DNA of 64,000 bases from Agaribacter marinus (GTDB lineage Bacteria > Pseudomonadota > Gammaproteobacteria > Enterobacterales > Alteromonadaceae). The notes under the pieces were generated by a model, which saw nothing but the letters and a program-made list of their open reading frames with translations, was not told the DNA's origin and made no database searches. The stretch spans positions 186,001 through 250,000 of the forward strand of contig NZ_BSOT01000019.1 in assembly GCF_030160655.1 (NCBI RefSeq). Direction: 5' to 3'. The translations under genes and the position numbers were made by a program. Numbering within the stretch: the first letter of the stretch is position 1; the number at the start of each line of letters is the position of its first letter. Below, piece by piece: positions 8,204-16,661 of the stretch.

Positions 8204-8221
8204 GTTACCCGATTAGGTAAC
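8204..8221. promoter_or_regulatory. GTTACC-N6-GGTAAC palindrome
   Basis: A perfect 6-bp dyad with a 6-base centre, just upstream of the GAGGAAAG ribosome site of the reductase gene at 8239. It could be a second operator or overlap the transcription start. Confidence 0.4.
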
Positions 8222-8238
8222 ACAACAGAGGAAAGAAA

Positions 8239-8814
8239 ATGAGAGAGATTACAGTATTGTCATTTGTGAGTTTAGATGGAGTTGCACAAGGGCCGGTTCA
8301 ACCTGATGAAGACACATCTGACGGGTTTACGCAAAGTGGCTGGACATCAAACTATATTGAAGAAGCGATGGAATTAGTCAATACAAACTTAATGGAAGGT
8401 CCAGTCTCTTTCTTGTTTGGTCGCAAGACATTCGAAATGTTCTGTGGGCACTGGCCTAATTCCAAGACCACCGAAGGCGATCTGTTCAACCAGTCCCAAA
8501 AGTACGTGGTTACAACATCACTGAAATCCACAGTTTGGGATAAATCTGAAATCATCACAGGCGACCCGGTTGTAGCGCTTAAGAAGCTTAAGTCTGAGAG
8601 TGGTCCGAGATTACAAGTACATGGCAGTATAGCCCTTATCCAAACGCTTATCGCGAACGGCCTCGTTGATGAGTTTCGTCTTTTAACATTCCCCGTTGTT
8701 ATTGGGGCTGGTAAGCGATTATTTGGAAGTGGAACCATGCCTGCAACGTTCAATATATCGAATTCACAGGTTTCTAGCAACGGTGTAGTGATGGGGGTTT
8801 ATAGACGTAAATAA
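8239..8814 (+). CDS. RibD C-terminal-type (dihydrofolate reductase-like) protein
   Basis: A 191-residue protein of the RibD_C/DHFR-fold family. The N-terminal TVLSFVSLDGVAQGP and the central SFLFGRKTFEMFCGHWP region are characteristic, as are the C-terminal NGLVDEFRLLTFPVVIGAGK and RLF segments. These proteins are probably NADPH-dependent reductases; they are not the trimethoprim target. The gene is divergent from ArsR, so its expression probably depends on that repressor. Confidence 0.88.
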   Translation: MREITVLSFVSLDGVAQGPVQPDEDTSDGFTQSGWTSNYIEEAMELVNTNLMEGPVSFLFGRKTFEMFCGHWPNSKTTEGDLFNQSQKYVVTTSLKSTVWDKSEIITGDPVVALKKLKSESGPRLQVHGSIALIQTLIANGLVDEFRLLTFPVVIGAGKRLFGSGTMPATFNISNSQVSSNGVVMGVYRRK

Positions 8815-8844
8815 GGATAAGTTCTTCATGAAGCTCGTTTATTT

Positions 8845-8889
8845 TTGGTGTTAACGAACTGGCGTAAATGCGCTTTCTATTAACACCAA
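8845..8889. repeat. Inverted repeat downstream of the reductase gene
   Basis: TTGGTGTTAA (8845-8854) and TTAACACCAA (8880-8889) are perfect 10-bp arms around a 25-base centre that contains a smaller GCG/CGC pairing. There is no T-tract after it, so it is not a clear intrinsic terminator. It lies 31 bp after the reductase stop codon. Confidence 0.55.
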
Positions 8890-8959
8890 GACTAGCATAA
8901 ACAAGTAAAATTCTTTTGTATCCTTGGCTTATTTTGTGCATAACTAATACTGAGCGCCG

Positions 8960-9037
8960 GTAAAGCGCAACGTTTTTTGACGCTCGATATGCAATTATTC
9001 AGGCATAGTCGAGCGTTTTACGTTTATGTTGCTTTAC
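8960..9037. repeat. Long two-stage imperfect hairpin (attC-like shape, unproven)
   Basis: The outer arms GTAAAGCGCAAC (8960-8971) and GTTGCTTTAC (9028-9037) pair with a two-base bulge. The inner arms ACGCTCGA-T-ATGC (8980-8992) and GCAT-AG-TCGAGCGT (9003-9016) pair with small bulges around a 10-base loop. The size, bulges and AAC/GTT core recall integron attC sites, but the R-box consensus is only partly met. No integrase gene is in the window. It lies just before the methylase start. Confidence 0.45.
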
Positions 9038-9078
9038 ATTTATTGCAAGCAGGACATCTATCAGAGCAAGTATCATTC

Positions 9079-9693
9079 ATGCAAAAATTTAAGACAGAAC
9101 AAGAAACTTTTTGGGCAGAATCTTTTGGGAAAGCTTACATCGAAAGAAATAGCTCTGAACAGCTTTATTTAAGTAAAGTGGCGACTTGGGCAAAAATGTT
9201 GAAATCTGCAACTGGCGTAAAAAGTATTTTGGAGCTTGGTTGTAACATTGGTCTGAATTTGAAAGCAATTCATGGGCTCAACCCTGACATCCAGTTGCAG
9301 GGCGTTGAAATTAATAAAGATGCGGCAAATAAAGCGGCAAATATGGGCATAGCCGATATCCACCAAGATACCATTTTAAATACACTAGACAGTCCTCCGG
9401 TAGATTTGAGCTTTACCGCAGGTGTGCTTATTCATATTAACCCAGAATATTTAGACCAAGTATATGCAAACTTAGTGAATTTGAGCAAACGATATGTATT
9501 AGTTGCGGAATATTATAACCCTTCACCTATGAGCATTGATTATCGAGGTCATAAAGAACGTCTATTCAAACGGGATTTTGCCGGTGAACTTATTGATAAT
9601 TATAATTTGAAACTTGTCGATTATGGCTTTGTTTATAAACGAGACAAATGGGCACCAATGGACGATATTACTTGGTTTCTATTAGAGAAATAA
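9079..9693 (+). CDS. Pseudaminic-acid-type biosynthesis-associated methylase
   Basis: A SAM-dependent methyltransferase of 204 residues from the ATG at 9079. That start matches the family opening KTEQETFWAESFGKAYIERN; an in-frame extension to 8977 runs through a hairpin and is unlikely to be translated. SAM motif I is ILELGCNIGLNLKAI, followed by GVEINKDAA, FTAGVLIHINPE, AEYYNPSPMSIDYRGH and FKRDFAGELID. This is the pattern of the methylase found in pseudaminic acid (flagellin or surface sugar) clusters. Here it is apart from the Pse enzymes, followed 3 bp later by a GNAT gene, so the two act as a unit on an unknown nonulosonate-type sugar (inference). Confidence 0.82.
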   Translation: MQKFKTEQETFWAESFGKAYIERNSSEQLYLSKVATWAKMLKSATGVKSILELGCNIGLNLKAIHGLNPDIQLQGVEINKDAANKAANMGIADIHQDTILNTLDSPPVDLSFTAGVLIHINPEYLDQVYANLVNLSKRYVLVAEYYNPSPMSIDYRGHKERLFKRDFAGELIDNYNLKLVDYGFVYKRDKWAPMDDITWFLLEK

Positions 9694-9696
9694 ATC

Positions 9697-10149
9697 ATGC
9701 ATATTAGACTCGCGGCTTCTATGGATGCAGACGATATTTACATATGGCGGAACGATGAGCTTGTTCGTGATATGTCGTTAAATTCAGGCATAGTTGATTA
9801 TGAATCACATATCGAATGGTTCAGCGCTACACTCAAGAATGAAAATCGATATTTATTTATTGGTGAAATAGATGGGCATAAAGTGGGTGTCTGTCGTTTT
9901 GATCTAGATGGAACAACTTTACCAAAGCAGGCGTTGGTATCTATTAATATGAATCCTAGTTTTAGGGGGCGAGGGTTAGCAAAGCCTATGCTAAAGAAAG
10001 CGATTGAGTGGTGTCAAACGAAAGACGATACTTATAAGTTAGTGGCATTGATAAAGCCTGAAAATAAAGCGAGTATTCAACTTTTTTCAACTAGTGGTTT
10101 TGTATTACATAGTCGTCATTCAGATTTACTTGAATATCACTATAATTGA
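9697..10149 (+). CDS. GNAT-family N-acetyltransferase
   Basis: A 150-residue GNAT. Family features are WRNDELVRDMSLNSG at the N-terminus, the strand GEIDGHKVGVCRFD, then INMNPSFRGRGLAKPMLKKA, which contains the acetyl-CoA pyrophosphate-binding RGRGLA motif, and the C-terminal ENKASIQLFSTSGF. It is closest in character to acetyltransferase domains found with or fused to PseG in nonulosonic acid clusters. It starts 3 bp after the methylase stop and is surely co-transcribed. The acceptor is probably a sugar amine, which is an inference from the neighbour. Confidence 0.82.
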   Translation: MHIRLAASMDADDIYIWRNDELVRDMSLNSGIVDYESHIEWFSATLKNENRYLFIGEIDGHKVGVCRFDLDGTTLPKQALVSINMNPSFRGRGLAKPMLKKAIEWCQTKDDTYKLVALIKPENKASIQLFSTSGFVLHSRHSDLLEYHYN

Positions 10150-10556
10150 TACGTTTTTTGAAGTAGTACTCCAGACGCTTGTTGTATTGCATTTTCTAAA
10201 CTCATATTGCTTGGTGGAACATTAATTACAAAGTCTTTGGGTATGACGGATGCTTTGGCGGCTAACGGTGTAAATTTGGCAACAATAAAACGAATGATTG
10301 CTCCATATATCTCTTGATTATCAACGTTAATATTAATGCCAACATTATTTTGCATTGTTAAGTAAAACGACCCAATAATCTTTTCTTGATATTCAATCAC
10401 ATACCACTCTCGATATGGATGCTGTGAGCAAAAAGCAACATGCTCCTCGTAGCGAATGGCTGTTTGGTGGCTTATTACGTGCTTTCTAGTTAATAGCAAT
10501 TCAAACAGGATTGAAACGTGCTTATCAAGGTTAAACGGGTAATAATTGAGCTTCAT
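10140..10556 (-). CDS. GNAT-like protein of the surface-sugar type
   Basis: A 138-residue protein with the pattern ISHQTAIRYEEHVAFCSQHPYREWYVIEYQEKIIGSFYL, then NNVGININVDN and a C-terminal NVPPSNMSLENAIQQASG. This pattern is seen in GNAT-like acetyltransferases encoded in O-antigen and nonulosonic acid clusters. The classical acetyl-CoA loop RxxGxG is not obvious, so activity is uncertain. It converges on the plus-strand GNAT gene with a 10-bp overlap of their 3' ends and lies 11 bp beyond the pldA stop signal, in pldA's direction. Confidence 0.55.
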   Translation of the reverse strand: MKLNYYPFNLDKHVSILFELLLTRKHVISHQTAIRYEEHVAFCSQHPYREWYVIEYQEKIIGSFYLTMQNNVGININVDNQEIYGAIIRFIVAKFTPLAAKASVIPKDFVINVPPSNMSLENAIQQASGVLLQKTYQL

Positions 10557-10566
10557 TCATTCAACC

Positions 10567-11502
10567 TCAAAGTACTCTTAGCTGCACACCAAGACTAATG
10601 CGTTGTTGATGTCTATTATAGTCAATCAAAGAATCACCATAACCGTTAAAATATTGTAATAGCACATCATAGCGCTGGTTTAAGGGATAAGTAAAATTGA
10701 GCTCTATCCCACTTCTATTGTCGGAGAAAGATAGGTTATTCCTTAACTGAGTAAGCACATTTACTTTACCTAGTTGCCATACAAAACCTAATTCAGCACG
10801 CCCATAGAAATCATTAATGTCGGGGTTATCATCACCCGTCGGATCAAGTGGGTCAACTTTGTCGTCTTCCGGTAAACGCCACCAAGTTTTGACGTAATAT
10901 GCGGCATCTTCATCGCTAAATAAAGCACTGGCGACTATGCGATTCCAGCTGCGTGACTTCAGCCCATCTTGTCCATTGGAATGGTGATTAAATCCTATTT
11001 GAGCCAAATTGAATCGGTAACCCAATAAGTCCCAATCTGCCTGCCATTGATAAAATATTTCTGGCTCATAATTCGTTTCTCTGAACGGTTTTGAGGCTTC
11101 ACTATTATAGAGTTGCCAAAAGGATGTGGTAGTGAAACCGAAAAATACCCCGGTATTGCCATCATTTTCTAGGTATATGGGTGTTTTAATGCTGATTTGA
11201 AATTTTGCTTCTAGATTATCTATCGCTTTTTCAGGGAGTCCATCAATAGTGATGTTATTGGGCTCACTAACATAGCCTATCGGCAATAAATAATTACGTC
11301 GATGTTGAGTAATAGAAAATGGGTTTTGGTTTGCTATTTTGTCTTTATTGCGACGTTCATCTAGTATAGACGTAGTTTGTGGTGGCGTATCTGGATTGGT
11401 TTCAATGATGTTTTCTGCTTCTTGAGCAAATGCTGATTGGTAATTAAGACTCAGCGTAAAAAATAAGACTACTGACATTGTCTCAATTAAGCGTCCTTTC
11501 AT
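10567..11502 (-). CDS. pldA: Outer membrane phospholipase A1
   Basis: A 311-residue outer membrane beta-barrel with a signal peptide ending about residue 26 (NYQSAFA). OMPLA hydrolyses phospholipids misplaced in the outer leaflet and is active as a Ca-dependent dimer. The catalytic signature is visible as GFNHHSNGQ followed by SRSWNR, giving His, Ser and the supporting Asn of the family. The C-terminus ends in an aromatic/hydrophobic strand suited to BAM insertion. It is slightly longer than E. coli PldA (289) because of a 40-residue spacer after the signal and an acidic loop DPLDPTGDDNPDIND. It follows proS and an MBL gene on the same strand. Confidence 0.92.
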   Translation of the reverse strand: MKGRLIETMSVVLFFTLSLNYQSAFAQEAENIIETNPDTPPQTTSILDERRNKDKIANQNPFSITQHRRNYLLPIGYVSEPNNITIDGLPEKAIDNLEAKFQISIKTPIYLENDGNTGVFFGFTTTSFWQLYNSEASKPFRETNYEPEIFYQWQADWDLLGYRFNLAQIGFNHHSNGQDGLKSRSWNRIVASALFSDEDAAYYVKTWWRLPEDDKVDPLDPTGDDNPDINDFYGRAELGFVWQLGKVNVLTQLRNNLSFSDNRSGIELNFTYPLNQRYDVLLQYFNGYGDSLIDYNRHQQRISLGVQLRVL

Positions 11503-11535
11503 GTGCCTTCCCGTTTTTAGGTTAAAAAGTAATGT

Positions 11536-12378
11536 TTATATGGATATCGATAAACCTTCGTAAGCGGCAATACATCTCGCGTTGACAGCACCGCCAATCT
11601 GCAAAATTTCATCGGCGTGCTCGGTAATTGCATCGACTTGTTTGTCAGTTCGTTCTGGATCATGGCTGTAGAGCGCAAGCGTTTTTACATTTGCACCCAT
11701 GGCAAGTTTGACTGCTTCTTCTGCGACAGAATGCCCCCAACCTTGTTTGGCTGGCATATCTTGCACGATGTATTGCGCATCGTGAATCATCAGATCAGAA
11801 TCTTTCGCGAAATCCACAAAATTGAGAAAATCGCCGTCTTTTTTATAGGGTGGATATAACTCATTGTCAGTGATGTAACTAAGCTTGCTACCATCTTCGA
11901 CGATGCTATAGCAACTGCCACCACCTGGATGGTTCATCGGCCGTCGTGAAATTTTAGCGTTGCCAATTGTCCATGTATTTCGATTTTTTTCAATTTCGTT
12001 AATGACAATATCAGCGGCTAGTACTTCTTTGGGCACCGGAAAATACGAACCAGACATTTGATCTAATACCGCCGTCGGTTGGTGTTCTTTTGTCTGCCCA
12101 GGAATAATGTGGATTTGGCGCTCAGGTTGATAAGCTGGGGTAAAAAAGGGAAATCCTTGAATATGATCCCAGTGGTTATGAGATAGCAGCACAAAAATCG
12201 GTGTATCTTTTTGTGCTAACTTTTTGCCTAGCAAGCGTATTCCCGTACCTGAGTCCAGTATGATGTCGGTGCCGTCATTCAATTCAACATGAACGCATGC
12301 GGTATTGCCGCCGTATCTCGCAAATTCGGCGCCGGGAGTCGCAATTGACCCCCGTACACCATAAAAGGTTACTTTCAA
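11536..12378 (-). CDS. MBL-fold metallohydrolase
   Basis: A 280-residue metallo-beta-lactamase-fold hydrolase with the metal-binding motif SHNHWDHIQG (HxHxDH, about residues 66-75), MNHPGG supplying the third His, HDAQYI supplying the bridging Asp, and the C-terminal YSHDP His. The opening MKVTFYGVRGSIATPG with FARYGGNTACV is typical of a widespread group related to phosphodiesterases of the PhnP/PqqB/RNase Z superfamily. The substrate is unknown. Its start codon touches the stop codon of proS, so the two are probably co-transcribed. Confidence 0.85.
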   Translation of the reverse strand: MKVTFYGVRGSIATPGAEFARYGGNTACVHVELNDGTDIILDSGTGIRLLGKKLAQKDTPIFVLLSHNHWDHIQGFPFFTPAYQPERQIHIIPGQTKEHQPTAVLDQMSGSYFPVPKEVLAADIVINEIEKNRNTWTIGNAKISRRPMNHPGGGSCYSIVEDGSKLSYITDNELYPPYKKDGDFLNFVDFAKDSDLMIHDAQYIVQDMPAKQGWGHSVAEEAVKLAMGANVKTLALYSHDPERTDKQVDAITEHADEILQIGGAVNARCIAAYEGLSISI

Positions 12379-14094
12379 CTAGACACCTGCTTGATTAGTG
12401 ATGAACGCAACTACCTCGTCAATATTAAGTAGTTGCTTTTCACCTGTTTTACGGTTTTTGTGCTCTACTTGCAGATTATCTAGATTTCTTTCACCAATAA
12501 CAATACTATGAGGTATGCCAATTAATTCCATATCATTAAACATTACACCTGGACGCTCTTTTCTATCATCGAATAGTATCTCAACACCAGCGGCAATAAA
12601 GTCAGCGTACAAACGGTGAGCAACTTCGGCAACACGTTGAGATTTATACATATTCATTGGAATTAATGCGACTTTGAAGGGGGCAATTGCTTCAGGCCAT
12701 TGAATCCCAAATTTGTCGTGATTTTGCTCGATTGCTGCAGCAACAATTCTTGTAACACCGATACCATAGCACCCCATCTGCAAGGTTTGGTGCTTACCTG
12801 ATTCAGTTAACACACCGCAAGTAAGAGCGTTTGAATATTTGTCGCCTAACTGGAATATATGGCCAACCTCAATACCCTTGCGAATTTCAATTGTTCCTTT
12901 GCCATCTGGCGATGTGTCACCAGACTCAATGTTTCGCAAATCTGCGACGTCATAATCTTTTACGTCTCTATCAAAGTTTACGCCTGTGTAGTGTTGTCCA
13001 TCCATATTCGCGCCACAAATAAAATCGCTACAATTAGCCGCGCTCCGATCTACCAAAATTGGACATGCTATACCTAACGGACCAATGGAACCAAAGTTAA
13101 CGCCAAAAGCCTTATTAACTTCATCCTCGCTGGCCATTTGTAAGGGCGAAGCAACCAATGGGTGTTTTGAGGCTTTGATGTCGTTTAATACATGATCACC
13201 GCGAAGGACAATTGCAATATATTCATGCGCTGACTCTTCACTCGCTTTTACAATCAGTGTCTTTACACAGTACTCTGGTTCGACAGACAGTTGCAATGCA
13301 ACTTCATCTATTGTTTTAGCATTAGGTGTATCTACCGTTTTTACATCTTCATTTGCAGATAAGCGTTCACCTGAGGCAATGACTTCTGCCAGTTCAACAT
13401 TTGCGGCGTAGTCTGATTTATTGCTAAAGGCAATATCGTCTTCACCAGACTCAGCAAGTACATGGAACTCATGTGAAACTGCACCGCCAATTGATCCAGA
13501 GTCGGCGATGACGGCTCGATACTCTAAACCAATGCGCTCGAAAATATTACAATATGCTTGATGCATGCGTTGATATGTTTGGTCTAGCGACTCATGATCG
13601 ATATGAAAAGAATAAGCATCTTTCATGATAAATTCGCGACTACGCATAATACCAAAGCGAGGCCTTACTTCGTCTCTAAATTTCGTTTGTATCTGATAGA
13701 GATTCAAGGGAAGTTGCTTGTAGCTGCTAATTTCATTTTTCACAAGAGCCGTGATAACTTCTTCGTGCGTCGGACCCAGTACAAAATCTCGATTGTGCCT
13801 ATCTTTTATTCGGAGTAGTTCAGGGCCATATTCTTCCCAACGACCAGATGCTTCCCATAAGTCAGCGGGTTGTACAACAGGCATGCTAATTTCAATCGCG
13901 CTAGCCTTGTTCATTTCATCTCTCACGATTTCTTTTACTTTATTAAGTACACGAAGTCCTGTTGGCAACCATGTATATAAGCCAGAGGCAAGCTTTCTAA
14001 CAAGACCTGCTCTAATCATTAATTGATGGCTGGCTATTTCTGCTTCGGCAGGTGACTCTTTTTGAGTTGCGATTAAATATTCTGTTGTACGCAT
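12379..14094 (-). CDS. proS: Prolyl-tRNA synthetase
   Basis: A 571-residue bacterial-type class II ProRS that charges tRNA-Pro; two tRNA-Pro genes are in this window. Motif 2 ([21 protein letters not shown]), the YbaK-like editing insertion between motifs 2 and 3 (about residues 225-390), motif 3 ([17 protein letters not shown]) and the C-terminal anticodon-binding domain are in order. Length is as in E. coli (572). It is followed directly by the MBL gene and pldA on the same strand. Confidence 0.97.
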   Translation of the reverse strand: MRTTEYLIATQKESPAEAEIASHQLMIRAGLVRKLASGLYTWLPTGLRVLNKVKEIVRDEMNKASAIEISMPVVQPADLWEASGRWEEYGPELLRIKDRHNRDFVLGPTHEEVITALVKNEISSYKQLPLNLYQIQTKFRDEVRPRFGIMRSREFIMKDAYSFHIDHESLDQTYQRMHQAYCNIFERIGLEYRAVIADSGSIGGAVSHEFHVLAESGEDDIAFSNKSDYAANVELAEVIASGERLSANEDVKTVDTPNAKTIDEVALQLSVEPEYCVKTLIVKASEESAHEYIAIVLRGDHVLNDIKASKHPLVASPLQMASEDEVNKAFGVNFGSIGPLGIACPILVDRSAANCSDFICGANMDGQHYTGVNFDRDVKDYDVADLRNIESGDTSPDGKGTIEIRKGIEVGHIFQLGDKYSNALTCGVLTESGKHQTLQMGCYGIGVTRIVAAAIEQNHDKFGIQWPEAIAPFKVALIPMNMYKSQRVAEVAHRLYADFIAAGVEILFDDRKERPGVMFNDMELIGIPHSIVIGERNLDNLQVEHKNRKTGEKQLLNIDEVVAFITNQAGV

Positions 14095-14194
14095 TGTTAT
14101 TGTTAATTATTGGGAAAAAATATTCGCCAATCATACCAGTGTAGTGGTACGGACTAAACCCTAAAATGACGCGACTGTGTTATTTCGACATAAT

Positions 14195-14872
14195 TTATTG
14201 TTCAGAATTGATAACAACAATTGTTTTACCTTCTATACGCCAATGTATATCGAATCCGTAAAGATTAATCTTGTATGTTTTTAAGTCGTTTTTGTTTTTT
14301 TTATATGCCGGTCGAGGGTCTTGCGCAAGAATGTTTGTGATGAGTCGTGGGTCTATTTTTTGCGCTTGAATTTTATCTTTAACACCGTCCATAAAGATAA
14401 CTTCATTGAGTTGTTCAGGTGGGCGACTCGCATATCCACATTGACTATCGTCGACGCTATCCGCGTAGCGAATATAGGGTTTAATATCGATGATAGGTGT
14501 CTGGTCTAACATGTCAACGCCTTCAACGAGCAAGTTACCGTTAGTAAGTCCGTTATTCTTTACTACAGTCATACCTATGTTGTTGGGTCTAAAGCTCGAC
14601 CGAGTGGCAAAAACACCGAGACTTTTATTGCCGCCTAAACGAGGTGGCCTAACACTCTGCTTTTTATCTTGGCTAAGATGCTCGCTGAACAAAAATAAAA
14701 CCCAAAGGTGACTGAATTCAGCAAGCCCCTCACAGGCATCTTCAACATTGATGAATGATTCAAATTCGATTTCTCCTTTGGCTATACTTATGCCGTGTCC
14801 TTGACGAGGAATGCCAAATTTTTGTTTAAATGGCGTATGTATTTTACCAACAGGCGAAATTGTATATTGCAT
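14195..14872 (-). CDS. trmO: tRNA m6t6A37 methyltransferase TrmO
   Basis: A 225-residue protein from the ATG at 14872, where the family begins (MQYTISPVGKIHTPFKQKFG); an in-frame extension to 14911 has no family support. TrmO (TsaA-like fold) N6-methylates t6A37 in tRNA-Thr using SAM. Conserved segments include IPRQGHG, FSHLWVLFLFSEH, RPPRLGGNKSLGVFATRSSFRPNNIGM and DMLDQTPIIDIKPYIRYAD. The C-terminal small domain DPRPAYKK is also present. It is slightly shorter than E. coli YaeB (235). Confidence 0.9.
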   Translation of the reverse strand: MQYTISPVGKIHTPFKQKFGIPRQGHGISIAKGEIEFESFINVEDACEGLAEFSHLWVLFLFSEHLSQDKKQSVRPPRLGGNKSLGVFATRSSFRPNNIGMTVVKNNGLTNGNLLVEGVDMLDQTPIIDIKPYIRYADSVDDSQCGYASRPPEQLNEVIFMDGVKDKIQAQKIDPRLITNILAQDPRPAYKKNKNDLKTYKINLYGFDIHWRIEGKTIVVINSEQ

Positions 14873-14987
14873 TGAACAACCTAAATTTATGTTTGTCTGT
14901 ATTGAAAACAAATGACACTGTAACTATATATTCATTCGCACGAATTATAGTCTTGTTAACTATACGTTTTATTCTATAGGGAATTGT

Positions 14988-15926
14988 ATGATTTTAGTGG
15001 AAAATTTGACCCGCAAATTCGGCCATCATACCGCAGTAAATAATTTATCTTTTGAGATAAAGTCTGGAGATATTGTTGGTTTCCTTGGGCCGAATGGTGC
15101 AGGTAAGTCAACGACGATGAAAATGCTGACTGGGTTTTTACCTATTTCCTCCGGCTCTATCAGTATTGATGGGCTGGATGTCGACAAAAATGCGATAAAA
15201 GTAAAACATAAAATTGGCTATTTGCCTGAAGGGGCGCCTGCATACCCCGATATGACGGTATACCAGTTTTTACACTTTATTGCCGCAGCGCGTAAAATTC
15301 CTCGGAAAGAACGAGCATTGGCAATTGACAGCGTCGTTGAGAAAGTTGCGTTAGCGTCGGTGTTAAATAAAAGTATTGAGAATTTGTCGAAAGGATTTAA
15401 ACGACGAGTAGGTATTGCTCAAGCCTTAATCCATGACCCAGATATTTTAATTTTAGATGAACCGACTGACGGGCTTGACCCAAATCAAAAGCATCAAGTA
15501 CGCAAGTTGATTTCAGCCTTGGCTGAGACCAAAATTGTGATTGTGTCTACTCACATATTGGAAGAAGTGACCGCGGTTTGCAATCGAGTCATTATTATTG
15601 CCGATGGCGAGAAACGTTTCGACGATACTCCGCTAGCGCTGCAACAACGCTCTAAATACCATAACGCAATGACAATTAAGTTGAGTTATATGGCCGATAT
15701 TTCTGGGTTGCTGGAATTACCCGGCGTTGCAGATTTGAAGCATGATAAAGATACCAAGCGCGTCACTATTTTTTCAGAAGAGCAACAAGATATTACTGCG
15801 ATTATTCAAGATTACGTTCACAAACAGAATTTACCCGTGGATTTAATATTTCCTGAACAAGGTCGTTTAGATGACGTATTCCGTGAAATAACACGGTCGC
15901 AAGTAGCAGAAGGAGAGGTGAGTTAA
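14988..15926 (+). CDS. ABC transporter ATPase, GldA-like
   Basis: A 312-residue ABC-2-type ATPase. Walker A is GPNGAGKST (about residues 34-42), the signature is NLSKGFKRRVGIAQAL, Walker B is ILILDEPTDGLDP, and the switch His is in VSTHILEE. The family matches ATPases encoded with GldF/GldG-like proteins. It heads a tight four-gene operon (0-9 bp spacings) with a permease, a GldG-like protein and a DUF4340 protein. In Bacteroidetes Gld proteins support gliding; in gammaproteobacteria the four-gene system has no settled function that I know of. Confidence 0.9.
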   Translation: MILVENLTRKFGHHTAVNNLSFEIKSGDIVGFLGPNGAGKSTTMKMLTGFLPISSGSISIDGLDVDKNAIKVKHKIGYLPEGAPAYPDMTVYQFLHFIAAARKIPRKERALAIDSVVEKVALASVLNKSIENLSKGFKRRVGIAQALIHDPDILILDEPTDGLDPNQKHQVRKLISALAETKIVIVSTHILEEVTAVCNRVIIIADGEKRFDDTPLALQQRSKYHNAMTIKLSYMADISGLLELPGVADLKHDKDTKRVTIFSEEQQDITAIIQDYVHKQNLPVDLIFPEQGRLDDVFREITRSQVAEGEVS

Positions 15927-16661
15927 ATGAATGAAACATTTATAATCATGCGCCGCGAGTTTTCTAGTTTTTTTGCGACACCGGTAGCGTACATTTTTAT
16001 TGCGATATTTTTAGTTATGTCTGGTGTGTTTACATTTTTAATTGGCGATTTTTATGCGCGTGGTCAGGCGGATTTATTGAGTTTTTTCAATTTCCATCCA
16101 TGGCTGTATCTATTTTTGGTACCAGCTATATCGATGCGTACGTGGTCTGAAGAGAGGAAAAGCGGCACGATTGAATTGCTGATGACCTTACCGTTTACTA
16201 CTTTACAAATTATGTTGGGCAAATTTTTTGCCGCTTGGTTGGTCTTAGGTACTTGTTTGCTGTTGACGTTTCCACTTTGGATTAGCGTCAATTATTTAGG
16301 CGACCCTGACAATGGTATTATTTTATCTGCTTATATGGGCAGTTGGTTGATGTCTGGTGCTTTTTTGGCGTTGGGTATTTGTATGTCGGCACTCACTAAA
16401 AACCAAATTATTGCGTTTATGTTGGCTATCGTTATTAGTTTTTTATTCGTATTAGCTGGCTCACCTGTAGTCTTGGATACGTTGCAACATTGGGCACCCA
16501 ATCTCGTGATAGATACCGTAGCCTCACTCAGTTTTCTCACACACTTTCAAGATATCTCTAAAGGCGTTATTACGCTAAATGATGCGTTGTTTTATCTTAT
16601 ATTCATCGTTGTTTGCTTGTACGCAGGCTATGTCATTATTGAACAAAAAAAGGCGAATTAA
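15927..16661 (+). CDS. ABC-2 permease, GldF-like
   Basis: A 244-residue membrane protein with six predicted helices, starting directly after the ATPase stop. The opening MRREFSSFFATPVAYIFIAIFLVMSG and the cytoplasmic WSEERKSGTIELLMTLPF are hallmarks of the GldF/NosY-type ABC-2 permeases. It forms the channel for the ATPase encoded just upstream. The transported substrate is unknown. Confidence 0.9.
   Translation: MNETFIIMRREFSSFFATPVAYIFIAIFLVMSGVFTFLIGDFYARGQADLLSFFNFHPWLYLFLVPAISMRTWSEERKSGTIELLMTLPFTTLQIMLGKFFAAWLVLGTCLLLTFPLWISVNYLGDPDNGIILSAYMGSWLMSGAFLALGICMSALTKNQIIAFMLAIVISFLFVLAGSPVVLDTLQHWAPNLVIDTVASLSFLTHFQDISKGVITLNDALFYLIFIVVCLYAGYVIIEQKKAN

Noticed and set aside
8239-8814. Trimethoprim-resistant dihydrofolate reductase in a cassette
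   Set aside because: The protein is of the RibD C-terminal type, not FolA/Dfr, and it has its own divergent regulated promoter.
8977-9078. N-terminal extension of the methylase frame
   Set aside because: The family begins at the ATG at 9079 and the extension runs through a long hairpin without family character.
1-11500. Possible defence island or prophage in the accessory region
   Set aside because: No nuclease, helicase, integrase, phage structural or toxin-antitoxin genes were seen; the genes are small metabolic and regulatory modules.
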